From an uncultured bacterium (lineage in GTDB: Bacteria; Fidelibacterota; Marinisomatia; Marinisomatales; Marinisomataceae), in assembly GCA_943841495.1 (NCBI GenBank), contig CALSYL010000003.1, positions 144,915-208,914 on the forward strand: 64,000 nucleotides of DNA, given 5' to 3'. The notes under the pieces are model-generated. The model made no database searches. It was not told the origin of the DNA and saw only the letters and a list, made by a program, of their open reading frames with translations. Positions 45,665-55,504 of this stretch are shown here, one piece after another (positions within the stretch are counted from its first letter, which is position 1; every line of letters starts with the position of its first letter). A program made the position numbers and the translations under genes.

Positions 45665-48037
45665 TTATTCGCATTTAGACCAACCGCAATCTTTACAAAC
45701 CAAACATCCACCTTCATCGACAATACCATTGCTATCACATTCTTTGCAGTACATGCCTTGAGGTTTAGTTGTACTTACAACTTCTTCTGCTAATTCAAAT
45801 TGACCTTTACTGTCCTGTTGAGGTGAATCACCATTAACGAACGATTCTAAAGCTCTACCAATAGCATCAGGTGTTGATAGAATCAACTGACCATCTTCCC
45901 ATGTTGGGTTGGGTCCGCTAATACCTTTTAATTGATTAATAATACTGTTTGGATCTACTCCAGATCGAAGAGATAAAGAAATTAATCTGCTAATTGCTTC
46001 AGTTTGTGCAGCAACAGTTCCGCCAGCTTTGCCGATGGCTGTAAATACCTCACATAGTCCATTTTCATCTTCATTAACGGTAACATACAATGTCCCATCT
46101 CCAGTTCTCATGCGTCTTGTCCTTCCTTCTGTAATAGGGGGACGATTACGCGCTGTTTTCTTTTCAGATGTATTGATATCAGTTGATTTATTTTCTGAAG
46201 ATTTTTCATCAGTGATAAGAATTCCTTCTCGAGAACCTTCTCTGTAAACAGTAATTCCTTTTAAGTTAGCTTTGTAGGCCGTCATATAAATATCAGCAAC
46301 TGTATCAACTGTGGTTTCTTCAGCTAAATTAACTGTTGAAGAAATTGAGCTATCAATATATTTTTGAACAACTCCTTGCATTTTTACTCTGAAAAAAGGA
46401 TCTACGTTATGTGCTGTAACTACATAATCTGGTAAGCTTTCATCAGTACCGAACATTTCCTTGACAACTGGATGATAAACTGTAAAAGTATCAAATTCCT
46501 TACCTAAGCTATCATTCTTTTTAACCTTACGTTTGTAGGAAGTTGCAAAGATTGGTTCAACTCCTGAAGTTACTCTTGCAACAATAGCTCCACTTCCAGT
46601 GGGCGCAACTGTTGTAAGTGTGCAATTTCTTACACCATGATTTTTAATTTTTTCCTGAAGTTCTTTTGGAAGATCTTGAACAAAAAGACTTTCAGAATAA
46701 CCATCCCAATCGAAATTTGGAAACTGCCCTTTCTCTTGTGCTAAATCAGCACTTGTTTCATAGGCAGTGTTTCTGTGAATTTCCATTACTTTAGCTATGG
46801 TATCAAGAGCTTCATCTGAATCATATTTGATGCCCATCTTAACAAGCATATCACCTAGCCCAAGAATTCCCAGGCCTACACGACGATCATTCATAGCATT
46901 TTGTTTTTGTTCTTCAAGAGCGTGACGATCAAGATTATAATCTATAACATTGTCTAAGAATCTTGCGCCAACAGCTGTTGTTTCTTTAAATCCATCAAAG
47001 TCAAAATTACCATTTCCATCTACAAATCTTTCTAAGTTTAAGGCTCCAAGATTACAACATCCACCATCCGGCAACGGCTGTTCCGCACAAGGGTTAGTTG
47101 ATACCAATGGGCTACAATATTCAGCATTATGGTATTTGGTCATCGTGTCCCAGAAAAGTAATCCTGGCTCTGCACTTGCGTGAGCGTGTTTAATAATTTT
47201 CATCCAAAGATCTTTTGCTTTTATGGTAGTATAGACTTTGCCACCCCATTGTAGGTCAAAATCAGACTCGTTTTGAACTGCATCCATAAATTCATCTGTT
47301 AACAGTACTGAAATATTTGAATACTTAACCATGTCTACATCACCAGTTTTGATTTCAATAAATTTTTCAATATCTGGATGATCAACTCTTAAAGTTTGCA
47401 TGTTAGCACCTCGTCTGCCATGCTGAGCAATTGTGTTAGTATTTTCACTAAATAAATTCATAAAACCAACAGGTCCACAAGAATTGCCTCCTGTGCCTAG
47501 GATTTCGTCACCACCTGGTCTTAAGACGGATAAGTCATGACCGCAACCACCACCGTATTTATAGGTCATTGCTTCTTGAATAACACAATCATAAATGGAT
47601 TTGATTGAATCATCTTTAATGCCTACTACGTAGCAGTTATTTAATGTTGTTGTGATATCTTCTCTACCTGCTCCATGCATAATTCTTCCACCTGGAACAA
47701 ATTTAAAATTTTTGAGGGCTTGAAAAAAAGCTGCTTCCCATTTTTCTTGCAATTCGGGAGTTTTTTCAACGCTTGCTAGCGCTTTTGCTTGTCGTTTCCA
47801 TAAGTTCCATGGATGCTTTTCTCCTGGAGCAAGATATTTCATCTCAAGAACGCTACGACCTAATTCGTCTTCTTTATAATAATTTTCTACTTTGTATTCT
47901 TCTGGACAACTTTCAACATCATTTCCATCCATATCTTCTTTGACATTAAAGCCTAAGATCTGATTCTTTAATTCAGAATCGATTTTTGGATTTTTCTCAT
48001 TATCTGTTGGAAAGTTTATTTCTATTGCTTCCGCCAT
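45665..48037 (-). CDS. nrdJ: Adenosylcobalamin-dependent ribonucleotide reductase (class II)
   Basis: NrdJ reduces ribonucleotides to deoxyribonucleotides using AdoCbl as radical source, with or without oxygen. The 790-aa protein has the N-terminal FVPGGRIMHGAG, the active-site region NNCYVVG, GGGCGHDLSVLRP, the catalytic loop NPCAEQPLPDGGCCNLG and the substrate loop APTGSGA. A TSCPD-type domain follows near the C-terminus (MRTGDGTLYVTV, AISRLISLSLRSGVD), and then a Cys-rich tail (CKECDSNG, CLVCKDCGWSKC) that likely shuttles electrons. The start ATG at 48037 is the only one ahead of the conserved region. Confidence 0.97.
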   Translation of the reverse strand: MAEAIEINFPTDNEKNPKIDSELKNQILGFNVKEDMDGNDVESCPEEYKVENYYKEDELGRSVLEMKYLAPGEKHPWNLWKRQAKALASVEKTPELQEKWEAAFFQALKNFKFVPGGRIMHGAGREDITTTLNNCYVVGIKDDSIKSIYDCVIQEAMTYKYGGGCGHDLSVLRPGGDEILGTGGNSCGPVGFMNLFSENTNTIAQHGRRGANMQTLRVDHPDIEKFIEIKTGDVDMVKYSNISVLLTDEFMDAVQNESDFDLQWGGKVYTTIKAKDLWMKIIKHAHASAEPGLLFWDTMTKYHNAEYCSPLVSTNPCAEQPLPDGGCCNLGALNLERFVDGNGNFDFDGFKETTAVGARFLDNVIDYNLDRHALEEQKQNAMNDRRVGLGILGLGDMLVKMGIKYDSDEALDTIAKVMEIHRNTAYETSADLAQEKGQFPNFDWDGYSESLFVQDLPKELQEKIKNHGVRNCTLTTVAPTGSGAIVARVTSGVEPIFATSYKRKVKKNDSLGKEFDTFTVYHPVVKEMFGTDESLPDYVVTAHNVDPFFRVKMQGVVQKYIDSSISSTVNLAEETTVDTVADIYMTAYKANLKGITVYREGSREGILITDEKSSENKSTDINTSEKKTARNRPPITEGRTRRMRTGDGTLYVTVNEDENGLCEVFTAIGKAGGTVAAQTEAISRLISLSLRSGVDPNSIINQLKGISGPNPTWEDGQLILSTPDAIGRALESFVNGDSPQQDSKGQFELAEEVVSTTKPQGMYCKECDSNGIVDEGGCLVCKDCGWSKCE

Positions 48038-48331
48038 AATTCTCTAATTCTTACCCTCGATTAACGTTTATATTTATTTCGTCCGCAGACAAATCTCTCA
48101 ATGAGATTATTAGTTTTTTGCAAATACTAAGCTTTCGAAAAGCTTATTGGCTGGCATTTCAACTTATCTATTTTTTTTTAATTTAGTCAAGATTAAAAAT
48201 GCAAATACTCTATTTTTTTTTAAAAAAAAAGCAAAAGTAATAAATAGCACTTCAATTGATAAATAGTCACATTATTTTGCCTACTTGTTTTGCATTGATT
48301 TCTGTGTTAATATTTGAAGCAATTAACGCAT
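48038..48331. other. Divergent intergenic region between nrdJ and the indolepyruvate oxidoreductase
   Basis: The largest gap of the window (294 bases) is very AT-rich. On the minus strand a TTGACT (48185-48190) and ATAAGT (48162-48167) could form a promoter for nrdJ. Between it and the start are small hairpins, for example AATCTC/GAGATT (48093-48109). The 10-base TGCAAATACT occurs twice on the + strand (48119-48128, 48200-48209). I see no B12 box of a cobalamin riboswitch, no NrdR box and no tRNA. Confidence 0.5.
48162..48190 (-). promoter_or_regulatory. Candidate nrdJ promoter
   Basis: On the minus strand TTGACT and ATAAGT are 17 bases apart (or TTGACT-18-TAAGTT), about 125 bases upstream of the nrdJ start. 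The spacer is almost all A. Only a candidate. Confidence 0.35.
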
Positions 48332-51300
48332 ATGACAGATTTAAATTTGAACAATAAATTTTCACTCGAAGACAAATATACTCTCTTGGAAGGTAGGATA
48401 GTATTATCCGGCATTCAAGCACTTGTACGTCTTCTTCTAGATCAAAATAGGGCTGATTTAATTAGAGGTATAAACACCGGAACTCTTGTTTCAGGTTATA
48501 GAGGTTCCCCTGTAGGAATGTTAGATATCAATCTTGTCAAAAACAAAAAATTATTAGATCAACATAATATCAATTTTATTCCTGGCGTAAATGAAGATCT
48601 TGGAGCAACACTTATTTACGGAAGTCAAATGGCAGGAATGGTTTCAAATGTTAAGTATGATGGCGTACTTGGTATGTGGTATGGGAAAGCCCCTGGTGTA
48701 GACCGTTCTGGAGATATTTTTAGACATGCAAATTTCCTAGGTGTTGGTAAAAATGGAGGAGTGCTTGCAGTAGCTGGAGACGATCCATCGTGTAAATCTT
48801 CGACATTGCCATCTCAATCTGAACCAGCATTATTTGATGCAATGATGCCAATTTTTTATCCTGGAAATGTCCAGGAAATACTAGATTTAGGAAGATTCGC
48901 CTATGAAATGTCAAGATATTCTGGACTATGGTCTGGTTTTAAAATTGTTACTGATATTGCAGATGGATTTAGTAGTGCTATTGTTCATCCCGAGAGGATA
49001 AATATCAACATTCCAGATTTTCAATACAATGGACAACCATGGAAACATACGCAAAATGCTAAGCTTGTAGGTCATCATAGTCTACCTACTGAAAAAGAAA
49101 TTCATTTAGGAAGAATTGAAGCAGCAAAACATTTCCTAGCATCCAATAAAATCAATAAAATTACAGTACACTCAGAAAATGATTCTGTTGGAATCATTAC
49201 TGCTGGTAAAACTTATTACGATGTATTAGAAGCTTTTGACTCACTAGGTTGGGATGAAAAATTCCTTAATGAAAAAGGCATCAGAATATTAAAGCTTGGT
49301 GCAACTTTTCCAGTAGACAGCAAAATTATTAAAAGTTTTTCTGAAAATCTTGATGAAATTTTTATTGTAGAAGAAAAAAGATCATTTATTGAAATGCTTA
49401 TCAAGGAAGAGATTTATAACTATAGTAATAAGCCTGTTATTATTGGTAAAAATGATGAAAATAATAAACCTCTAATCCCTGGATATGGAGAATTAACTGC
49501 TGATGAATTATCAAAAATTTTCTTCAATAGATATGCTCCAAGGTTCGGAGTTGAATCAGATAACAACAAAATCAATATAATTACAGAAGTCGATAAAAGA
49601 ATTTACGGTCAGTCTTTAAAATCCAGATCTATGTATTTTTGCTCTGGCTGTCCCCACAATACTTCGACAGTAAAATTGCCAGAGGGCGATACTGCTTTTG
49701 GTGGTATTGGTTGTCATTTAATGGCAATGTTTGTTGATGATGGTAAAGCTTTTGGTACCACTCAAATGGGAGGTGAAGGTGCGCAATGGGCAGGTATGGA
49801 ACCATTTATCGAAAAAGAGCACATGTTTCAAAATATTGGAGATGGAACTTTTTTCCATTCAGGATCTTTAGCTTTAAGGCAAGCTATTGCAGCTAAATCG
49901 CACATCACATACAAAATTTTATACAACAGAGCAGTAGCCATGACTGGAGCACAAGATCCAGATGGAGGATTAGATTTACCTGAACTCACAAAATATTTAA
50001 AGTCGCAAGGAGTTGAAAAAGTTATTGTGACCACAGATGATACATCTGCATATAATTCCATCGCAAAATCTCGATGGGACAAAGATATTGAAATCATGCA
50101 TAGAGACCATATTGTAGATGCTCAAAAGAAATTAAAGGCTATAAAGGGTGTTACCGTGCTAGTTCATGATCAGTCCTGTGCAGCAAATCTTAGAAGATTG
50201 AGAAAGCGTGGTTTAGTTCATGAGCCAAAGAAAAGAATTTTTATAAATGAAGCAGTGTGCGAAGGATGCGGGGATTGTGGAGTTAAATCCAATTGTTTAA
50301 GTGTTCAGCCTATAAAAACAGAGTATGGACGAAAAACCCAAATAGATCAACCTTCCTGTAACAAAGATTATTCATGCGTTGAAGGTAATTGTCCTTCATT
50401 TATACAAGTCATACCATCTGATAAAAATGATAAAAGATTACTGCCTGAAATAAATTTTGACCCATCTATAATTCCAAATCCTAAAAAAATTCAAAAGGAT
50501 GTAGCTAATATTTTTATGCTTGGAATTGGAGGAACTGGCGTAGTTACTGTTAATCAAATTATTTCTACAGCCGCTTTTATTGAAAATAAGAAAGTGATTG
50601 CGTTAGATCAAACAGGTTTAAGTCAAAAAGGCGGATCCGTTGTTTCTCATTTGAAAATTGTAAATGATAATAAAGAGTATTCAAGTAGGGTAGCTAATGG
50701 AGAATCAGATGCTTACCTGGTATTTGATTTATTAACTGGGGTAAATCCTAAAAATATGGCAAAACTAAGTACACAAAATTCAACTTCTATTATTTCTACA
50801 TCAGAAATACCTACAGGAGATATGGTTAGGTCTACTGCTGAAGAGTATCCTGAAGCATCCTTCATGATTGATCTTATTAAAGAATATTCTAAAGATAGTG
50901 CATTGTTAAATGCAACAGAACTATCAGAACATTTCTTTGGTAGCAATATGCAAGCTAATTTCATTGTTATTGGGGCTGCTTATCAATCAGGAAGTATTCC
51001 TTTATCCAATGAATCAATTGAAAAAGCTATTAAAATCAATGGAGTTGCTGTAAAGCAGAATACGGAAGCATTTAATATTGGTAGAAAAGTAGTATCTGAT
51101 CCACACTGGATTGATACTATTGATTTATATCGTTCTGGAAGTTTAGCGACAGAACCAAAGTTATCTTCCGATGCTATCAACTTGATTGATTCAATATCAC
51201 CTGATGAAGAATTAAAACATATTTTAGAATTTAGAGTTCAAGAACTTATTGATTATCAAAATCTCGCTTATGCAAAAGAATATATTAATTTTGTTAATAC

Positions 51301-51853
51301 AATTTATGGTAAAGAAAAAGAGTTAAGATCAAGCTCTGATTTAACTCAAAATGTTGCTAAATATTTATTTAAATTAATGGCAATAAAAGATGAGTATGAA
51401 GTAGCTAGATTATCTCTAAAAGCAGAACTTGATTCAGCAATTAGTAAAGAGTTTGGTAAATCTGCAAAAATCAGCTATATGTTGCATCCGCCATTTTTAA
51501 AAGCAATGCAAAATATTCCAATTTTAAATCTTTTACCAGGAGTAAAGTCCAAACTTGCACTAGGTTCTTGGTTTAAGATTTTCTATGTAATGTTGAAAAA
51601 TATGAAGTTCATAAGAGGAACAGCTTTTGATTTTATGGCTTGGTTTACTCCCGATGTTAGAAAAGCAGACAAAAAAGCTTTGAATCATTATAAAACTACC
51701 ATTATAGAAAACATCGATAAAATTGGGAACGGTGAATACCAATCGTTAAAAGATTTTTCAGTATTACCTGATATTATAAGAGGGTATGAAGAAGTAAGGC
51801 TTGAAACAATGAAAGAGTATTATCAAAAATCTGATAATATTTTTAAGTCATAG
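48332..51853 (+). CDS. Indolepyruvate ferredoxin oxidoreductase, fused alpha/beta/gamma form
   Basis: This 1173-aa enzyme oxidatively decarboxylates aryl- or branched-chain 2-oxo acids to acyl-CoA with ferredoxin and TPP. In order it has the pyrimidine domain (SGYRGSPVGMLD, WYGKAPGVDRSGD, GDDPSCKSSTLPSQSE), the Cys motif CSGCPHNTS (437-445) and the TPP domain (GGIGCHLMAM, TQMGGEGAQW, GAQDPDGG). A bacterial-ferredoxin-like segment CEGCGDC (643-649) with more Cys follows. The C-terminal gamma-type domain begins IFMLGIGGTGVVTV and includes QTGLSQKGGSV. The ATG at 48332 is preferred over an upstream TTG. The fusion is typical of aerobic marine bacteria. Confidence 0.95.
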   Translation: MTDLNLNNKFSLEDKYTLLEGRIVLSGIQALVRLLLDQNRADLIRGINTGTLVSGYRGSPVGMLDINLVKNKKLLDQHNINFIPGVNEDLGATLIYGSQMAGMVSNVKYDGVLGMWYGKAPGVDRSGDIFRHANFLGVGKNGGVLAVAGDDPSCKSSTLPSQSEPALFDAMMPIFYPGNVQEILDLGRFAYEMSRYSGLWSGFKIVTDIADGFSSAIVHPERININIPDFQYNGQPWKHTQNAKLVGHHSLPTEKEIHLGRIEAAKHFLASNKINKITVHSENDSVGIITAGKTYYDVLEAFDSLGWDEKFLNEKGIRILKLGATFPVDSKIIKSFSENLDEIFIVEEKRSFIEMLIKEEIYNYSNKPVIIGKNDENNKPLIPGYGELTADELSKIFFNRYAPRFGVESDNNKINIITEVDKRIYGQSLKSRSMYFCSGCPHNTSTVKLPEGDTAFGGIGCHLMAMFVDDGKAFGTTQMGGEGAQWAGMEPFIEKEHMFQNIGDGTFFHSGSLALRQAIAAKSHITYKILYNRAVAMTGAQDPDGGLDLPELTKYLKSQGVEKVIVTTDDTSAYNSIAKSRWDKDIEIMHRDHIVDAQKKLKAIKGVTVLVHDQSCAANLRRLRKRGLVHEPKKRIFINEAVCEGCGDCGVKSNCLSVQPIKTEYGRKTQIDQPSCNKDYSCVEGNCPSFIQVIPSDKNDKRLLPEINFDPSIIPNPKKIQKDVANIFMLGIGGTGVVTVNQIISTAAFIENKKVIALDQTGLSQKGGSVVSHLKIVNDNKEYSSRVANGESDAYLVFDLLTGVNPKNMAKLSTQNSTSIISTSEIPTGDMVRSTAEEYPEASFMIDLIKEYSKDSALLNATELSEHFFGSNMQANFIVIGAAYQSGSIPLSNESIEKAIKINGVAVKQNTEAFNIGRKVVSDPHWIDTIDLYRSGSLATEPKLSSDAINLIDSISPDEELKHILEFRVQELIDYQNLAYAKEYINFVNTIYGKEKELRSSSDLTQNVAKYLFKLMAIKDEYEVARLSLKAELDSAISKEFGKSAKISYMLHPPFLKAMQNIPILNLLPGVKSKLALGSWFKIFYVMLKNMKFIRGTAFDFMAWFTPDVRKADKKALNHYKTTIIENIDKIGNGEYQSLKDFSVLPDIIRGYEEVRLETMKEYYQKSDNIFKS

Positions 51854-51921
51854 AAATCTATTTTTATTTGTCTTAATACCAATTATATTTATTAAATCAA
51901 AATTTTGAAATAAGGATATTT

Positions 51922-54456
51922 ATGTATAAAAAATTATTAGTATTGATAGCACTTTTTAGTTTTTCATTTTCACAGCATGTTCATGACGACCACAGAGATT
52001 GGATAAGATGTGCTGCGGACGAGCTGGAACAAGAATTACAGCTTTTACATCCCGAATTTATTGCCGAAAGAGATGCTGAAATTCTTAAAGGAAAAAGATT
52101 GCTCCAACAAAATCCTCAATGGAGAACAGATTTAAGTTCTCAAAATACCATTTATATTCCTGTTATTTTTCACGTCTTGTATGCGAATGCTGGAGATAAT
52201 GTTTCTGCTGCACAAATTGGTGCAAATTTTGATCAAATAAATTTAGATTTTCAAAACTTAAATCCTGATGGCGATGAAATCCCATCAGCTCCAAATCCTA
52301 GCGATGCTCCTTATGATCCAGGTGTTGATTATAGTCATCAAGCTGTTAGAGGAACTCATAATGTAGTTTTTGTTGGTGCGCAAGGGGAAACTTCTGGGGA
52401 TCAATTAATTGAAGGCGTTACAATTAGAAGATACAGCATTAGTCAAAGTTCTGTTAGTGGCGTGAGTGAAGCAAGTAGTTTGGCAAGCAATACATCAACA
52501 GATAGTGGAGCTGCTGGCGGATATCAAAATGGTTTTTTAAACATTTATATTGCTCCATTAACTGGAGGATTATTGGGACAAGCATATTTAGGATTTCCTG
52601 AATCAGTTGTACTTGATGAATCTGTAGGTTCTGTTGAAAGTCCAGGAACAGCAGGCGGATATAATAGAGGAAGAACTCTTACACATGAGCTTGGACATAA
52701 TTTTACGTTCAATCACACTTTTAACTCAAGCAACTGTGGAGATTATCTTTGGAATGATGTCCCTGCTCAATATGTAAATAATCGCGGAGCAAATATTTAT
52801 GAATGGCCTGCAGGTAGTGGAAATTTTTGGGGAAGAGATGGAGAAAATAGTTGTATTTCTTCCACTGGAAAAGGCGATCAATTTATGAATTATATGGATT
52901 ATGTCTACGATGATCAAATGAGAATGTTTTCTGAAGAACAATCCTTAGAAGGATATGCATGGGCGGCAAGTAGAACATGGGCTGAAGTAGTAAGCGGAGT
53001 TAACACTCAAGTAACTTCAAGTGTGTCATATGCCACCTCAAATGATGGGTTCAGAGTTGATGTAAGTTTTGGAGAGCAAGTGACAGGGTTTACCCAAGAT
53101 GATCTTGTGATTACAAATGGAACTGTTACTAATTTTAATGGTGCTGATGGCACAAATTTTAGCTTTGATGTTGAAGCGATAGTTGATGGTGAAGTTAAAG
53201 TATCTATTGCTGAAAACAGTTGTACTGGAGTTGTTTCTGGAGATTATAATTTTGGATCAAACGAAGTAGTTGTAATTGTTGATAGAGCTGTTCCAATCGC
53301 TGGTACATTGACAATCGATAATATTCAAGACTCACAATATATTACACAAGCTCCTAGTTTAAATCTTTCATTGAATGATTTTACGGATGCAACAAGTGGA
53401 TTAGGACTATACTATGTTTCTGTAGGTCTTTCTCCTCAAGGACAAGAGGTTTTACCATTTACAGCATTCTCTGATCCAGATATTAATTTGAATAATCTTG
53501 GACTTAATGACTACCAACAATATTATGTAAATGTTTACGGCCAAGACTTAGTAGGATTAAATTCTGCTACGATAAGTTCAAGTTTCTATTATTTTGGAAG
53601 TCTGCTTGGAGATTCAAACAATGATTGGGTAATTGATTTTGAAGATTATGCATATTTCATCTCAAATTATCCTGGAATTGATATTGCTCCAGTTACAGGA
53701 AGTGCACCATATTTTTTCCCAAATTTTGATGGAGTTTCAGATGCCAATGACTTGGCCATGTTTGAGTCTATGTGGAATTGGTCTATTGCTGAAAATGGAA
53801 GAACTGTTCCAAATTATACCTTACAAGGAACCCCTCCATATTTAAGAATTTTAAACGGACAATTAATTGTTCGATTCCCAATTGAAGCATCTACTTCTCA
53901 ATTTTATTTTGAATACGATACGGAGAAATATGCTATTGATTATTTATCAAGCAATCTTAATAATAATATTATTCTGAGCGCTAACGATCAAGAGGATGGT
54001 ATCATTCAAGTGGAAGCTGCCGATTACACCTCTGACAGATCTACTCCAATTGAGTTGGCGTTTAGCTTCGAAAATTTAACCGATACCTATGAGTTTATGA
54101 GAGTTAGTTATTCATCATACGATAAATCAAATCAAGTTATTTCTGAAGGGTATAATTTGATTCAAACAGCTCCATCAACCTATAGATTATCTCAAAGTTA
54201 TCCTAACCCCTTTACATCTGGAGGAACTACTATTGAATTTGATATGCCTGTAACCGAACGTATTTCCATGATTATTATGGATATAAGAGGAAGGGTAGTG
54301 AGAACATTAATAAACAAAGAGGAACGCTTTGGATACCAATCTATTGCATGGGATGCTAAAAACGATGATGGTGATAAGGTAAGTAGCGGTGTATATTTCT
54401 ATCAGATAAGGTCTGATAACTTTAATGCAGTTGGTAAGTTAGTTTTTGTAAAGTAA
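51922..54456 (+). CDS. Secreted M43-like zinc metalloprotease with dockerin-like and C-terminal sorting domains
   Basis: This 844-aa extracellular protease begins with a signal peptide (MYKKLLVLIALFSFSFS). The catalytic domain has HELGHNFTFNH (His255, His259, His265, Glu256) and a Met-turn NYMDY (Met325), as in pappalysin/cytophagalysin-like M43 peptidases. Next come an Ig-like beta domain (~370-460), a calcium-loop dockerin-like repeat starting GDSNNDWVIDFEDY (563-576) with a second DFDGVSDANDL-like loop, and a C-terminal ~90-residue FlgD/Por-type domain starting SQSYPNPF (~758). The last is a T9SS-like sorting signal. It probably digests protein particles outside the cell. Confidence 0.9.
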   Translation: MYKKLLVLIALFSFSFSQHVHDDHRDWIRCAADELEQELQLLHPEFIAERDAEILKGKRLLQQNPQWRTDLSSQNTIYIPVIFHVLYANAGDNVSAAQIGANFDQINLDFQNLNPDGDEIPSAPNPSDAPYDPGVDYSHQAVRGTHNVVFVGAQGETSGDQLIEGVTIRRYSISQSSVSGVSEASSLASNTSTDSGAAGGYQNGFLNIYIAPLTGGLLGQAYLGFPESVVLDESVGSVESPGTAGGYNRGRTLTHELGHNFTFNHTFNSSNCGDYLWNDVPAQYVNNRGANIYEWPAGSGNFWGRDGENSCISSTGKGDQFMNYMDYVYDDQMRMFSEEQSLEGYAWAASRTWAEVVSGVNTQVTSSVSYATSNDGFRVDVSFGEQVTGFTQDDLVITNGTVTNFNGADGTNFSFDVEAIVDGEVKVSIAENSCTGVVSGDYNFGSNEVVVIVDRAVPIAGTLTIDNIQDSQYITQAPSLNLSLNDFTDATSGLGLYYVSVGLSPQGQEVLPFTAFSDPDINLNNLGLNDYQQYYVNVYGQDLVGLNSATISSSFYYFGSLLGDSNNDWVIDFEDYAYFISNYPGIDIAPVTGSAPYFFPNFDGVSDANDLAMFESMWNWSIAENGRTVPNYTLQGTPPYLRILNGQLIVRFPIEASTSQFYFEYDTEKYAIDYLSSNLNNNIILSANDQEDGIIQVEAADYTSDRSTPIELAFSFENLTDTYEFMRVSYSSYDKSNQVISEGYNLIQTAPSTYRLSQSYPNPFTSGGTTIEFDMPVTERISMIIMDIRGRVVRTLINKEERFGYQSIAWDAKNDDGDKVSSGVYFYQIRSDNFNAVGKLVFVK

Positions 54457-54462
54457 TTAGAT

Positions 54463-55429
54463 ATGCTAACTCAACGACCAACCTTTGAAGATATTAAAAC
54501 TGCGCGCAAGCGTACGGAATCTATTGTTCGCAAGACCCCAATTTTAACATCAGAGTACTTTAATGATCTTTTGGGGATGGAGTTATTTTTTAAATGTGAA
54601 AATTTTCAAAAAACAGGTTCTTTCAAAATTAGAGGAGCAACAAACGCAGTTTTTTCTTTAACAGAATCAGAAAAAGCCCAAGGGGTTGCATGTCAATCAT
54701 CCGGTAACCATGGTGGTGCAATTGCATGCGCAGCACATTTAAAAGGCATACACGCTGATATTGTAATGGCCAAGAGCGTTTCTAAAGCCAAGATTCACAA
54801 TGTAAAAACTTATAATGGGAATATGATATTTTGCGATACAATGGCAGAAAGAGATGAACTTTTTGCTAAGACAGTTGAAGAAGAAAATAGAATATCTATT
54901 CATCCATATGATAATTTTGATGTTATGGCCGGGCAGGGTACTATTGCTTTAGAAATAGTAGAGCAAGTACCTGAGTTTGATTCAGTTGTTGTTCCAATTG
55001 GAGGAGGAGGTCTTATTAGTGGTATTTCAATTGCTTTAAAAGGGCTGAATTCTTCCGCTAAAATTATTGGGTGTGAACCAGAAAGTGTGGATGACACCTA
55101 TCAAATGTATAAAGCCAATGAACGCATTGAAATGAAGCACAGAGAATCAATCGCAGACGGGTTAATGGCTATTGTAGGTCAACTAACCTTGCCAATCATT
55201 CAAGAGAACGTAGATGATATTAGTTTTAGCTACAGAGCAAGAAATTATTGATACTACACGCTTGATTTGGGAAAGAATGAAAATTGTTATTGAGCCATCT
55301 TGCGCCTTAGCGCTTGCGGCAGTTATAAAAAACAAAGAAAAATTTGTAGGCCAAAAAATCGTACTGGTTATTACTGGTGGTAATGTTGATCTAGTGTCTT
55401 TACCATGGCTTAAAGTTAGAAAAGACTAA
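54463..55429 (+). pseudogene. Threonine dehydratase / serine racemase-like PLP enzyme, frameshifted
   Basis: The fold-type II PLP enzyme is split by a +1 frameshift near 55210-55225. Frame one gives 262 aa with TGSFKIRGA (Lys55 binds PLP), SSGNHGGA and GGGGLISG. The second frame, from about 55215, carries the C-terminal region (VLATEQEIID, MKIVIEPSCALALAA, VITGGNVDL). Joined, they make 321 aa, the usual length of serine racemase/threonine dehydratase. Removing one base would restore it. I see no slippery site, so a real mutation or a sequence error is likelier than recoding. Confidence 0.85.
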
Positions 55430-55452
55430 GAAGCTAAAAAAAATTATGTAAT

Positions 55453-55482
55453 AAAAAAGCCCTCAAAAATGAGGGCTTTTTT
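55453..55482. terminator. Bidirectional rho-independent terminator
   Basis: AAAAAAGCCCTC (55453-55464) and GAGGGCTTTTTT (55471-55482) form a perfect 12-base-pair stem with a six-base loop. It has an A-run and a T-run on either side, so it works for both the upstream + strand gene and the minus-strand receptor gene that converges here. Confidence 0.95.
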
Positions 55483-55504
55483 ATTTATTAAGAAACTCTA
55501 TTTC

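Noticed and set aside
48038-48331. Cobalamin riboswitch ahead of nrdJ
   Set aside because: No B12 box or matching stem set on the minus strand; only short AT-rich hairpins.
55205-55235. Programmed frameshift in the threonine dehydratase gene
   Set aside because: No slippery heptamer, internal SD or downstream structure, and frame change at this point is not known for the family.
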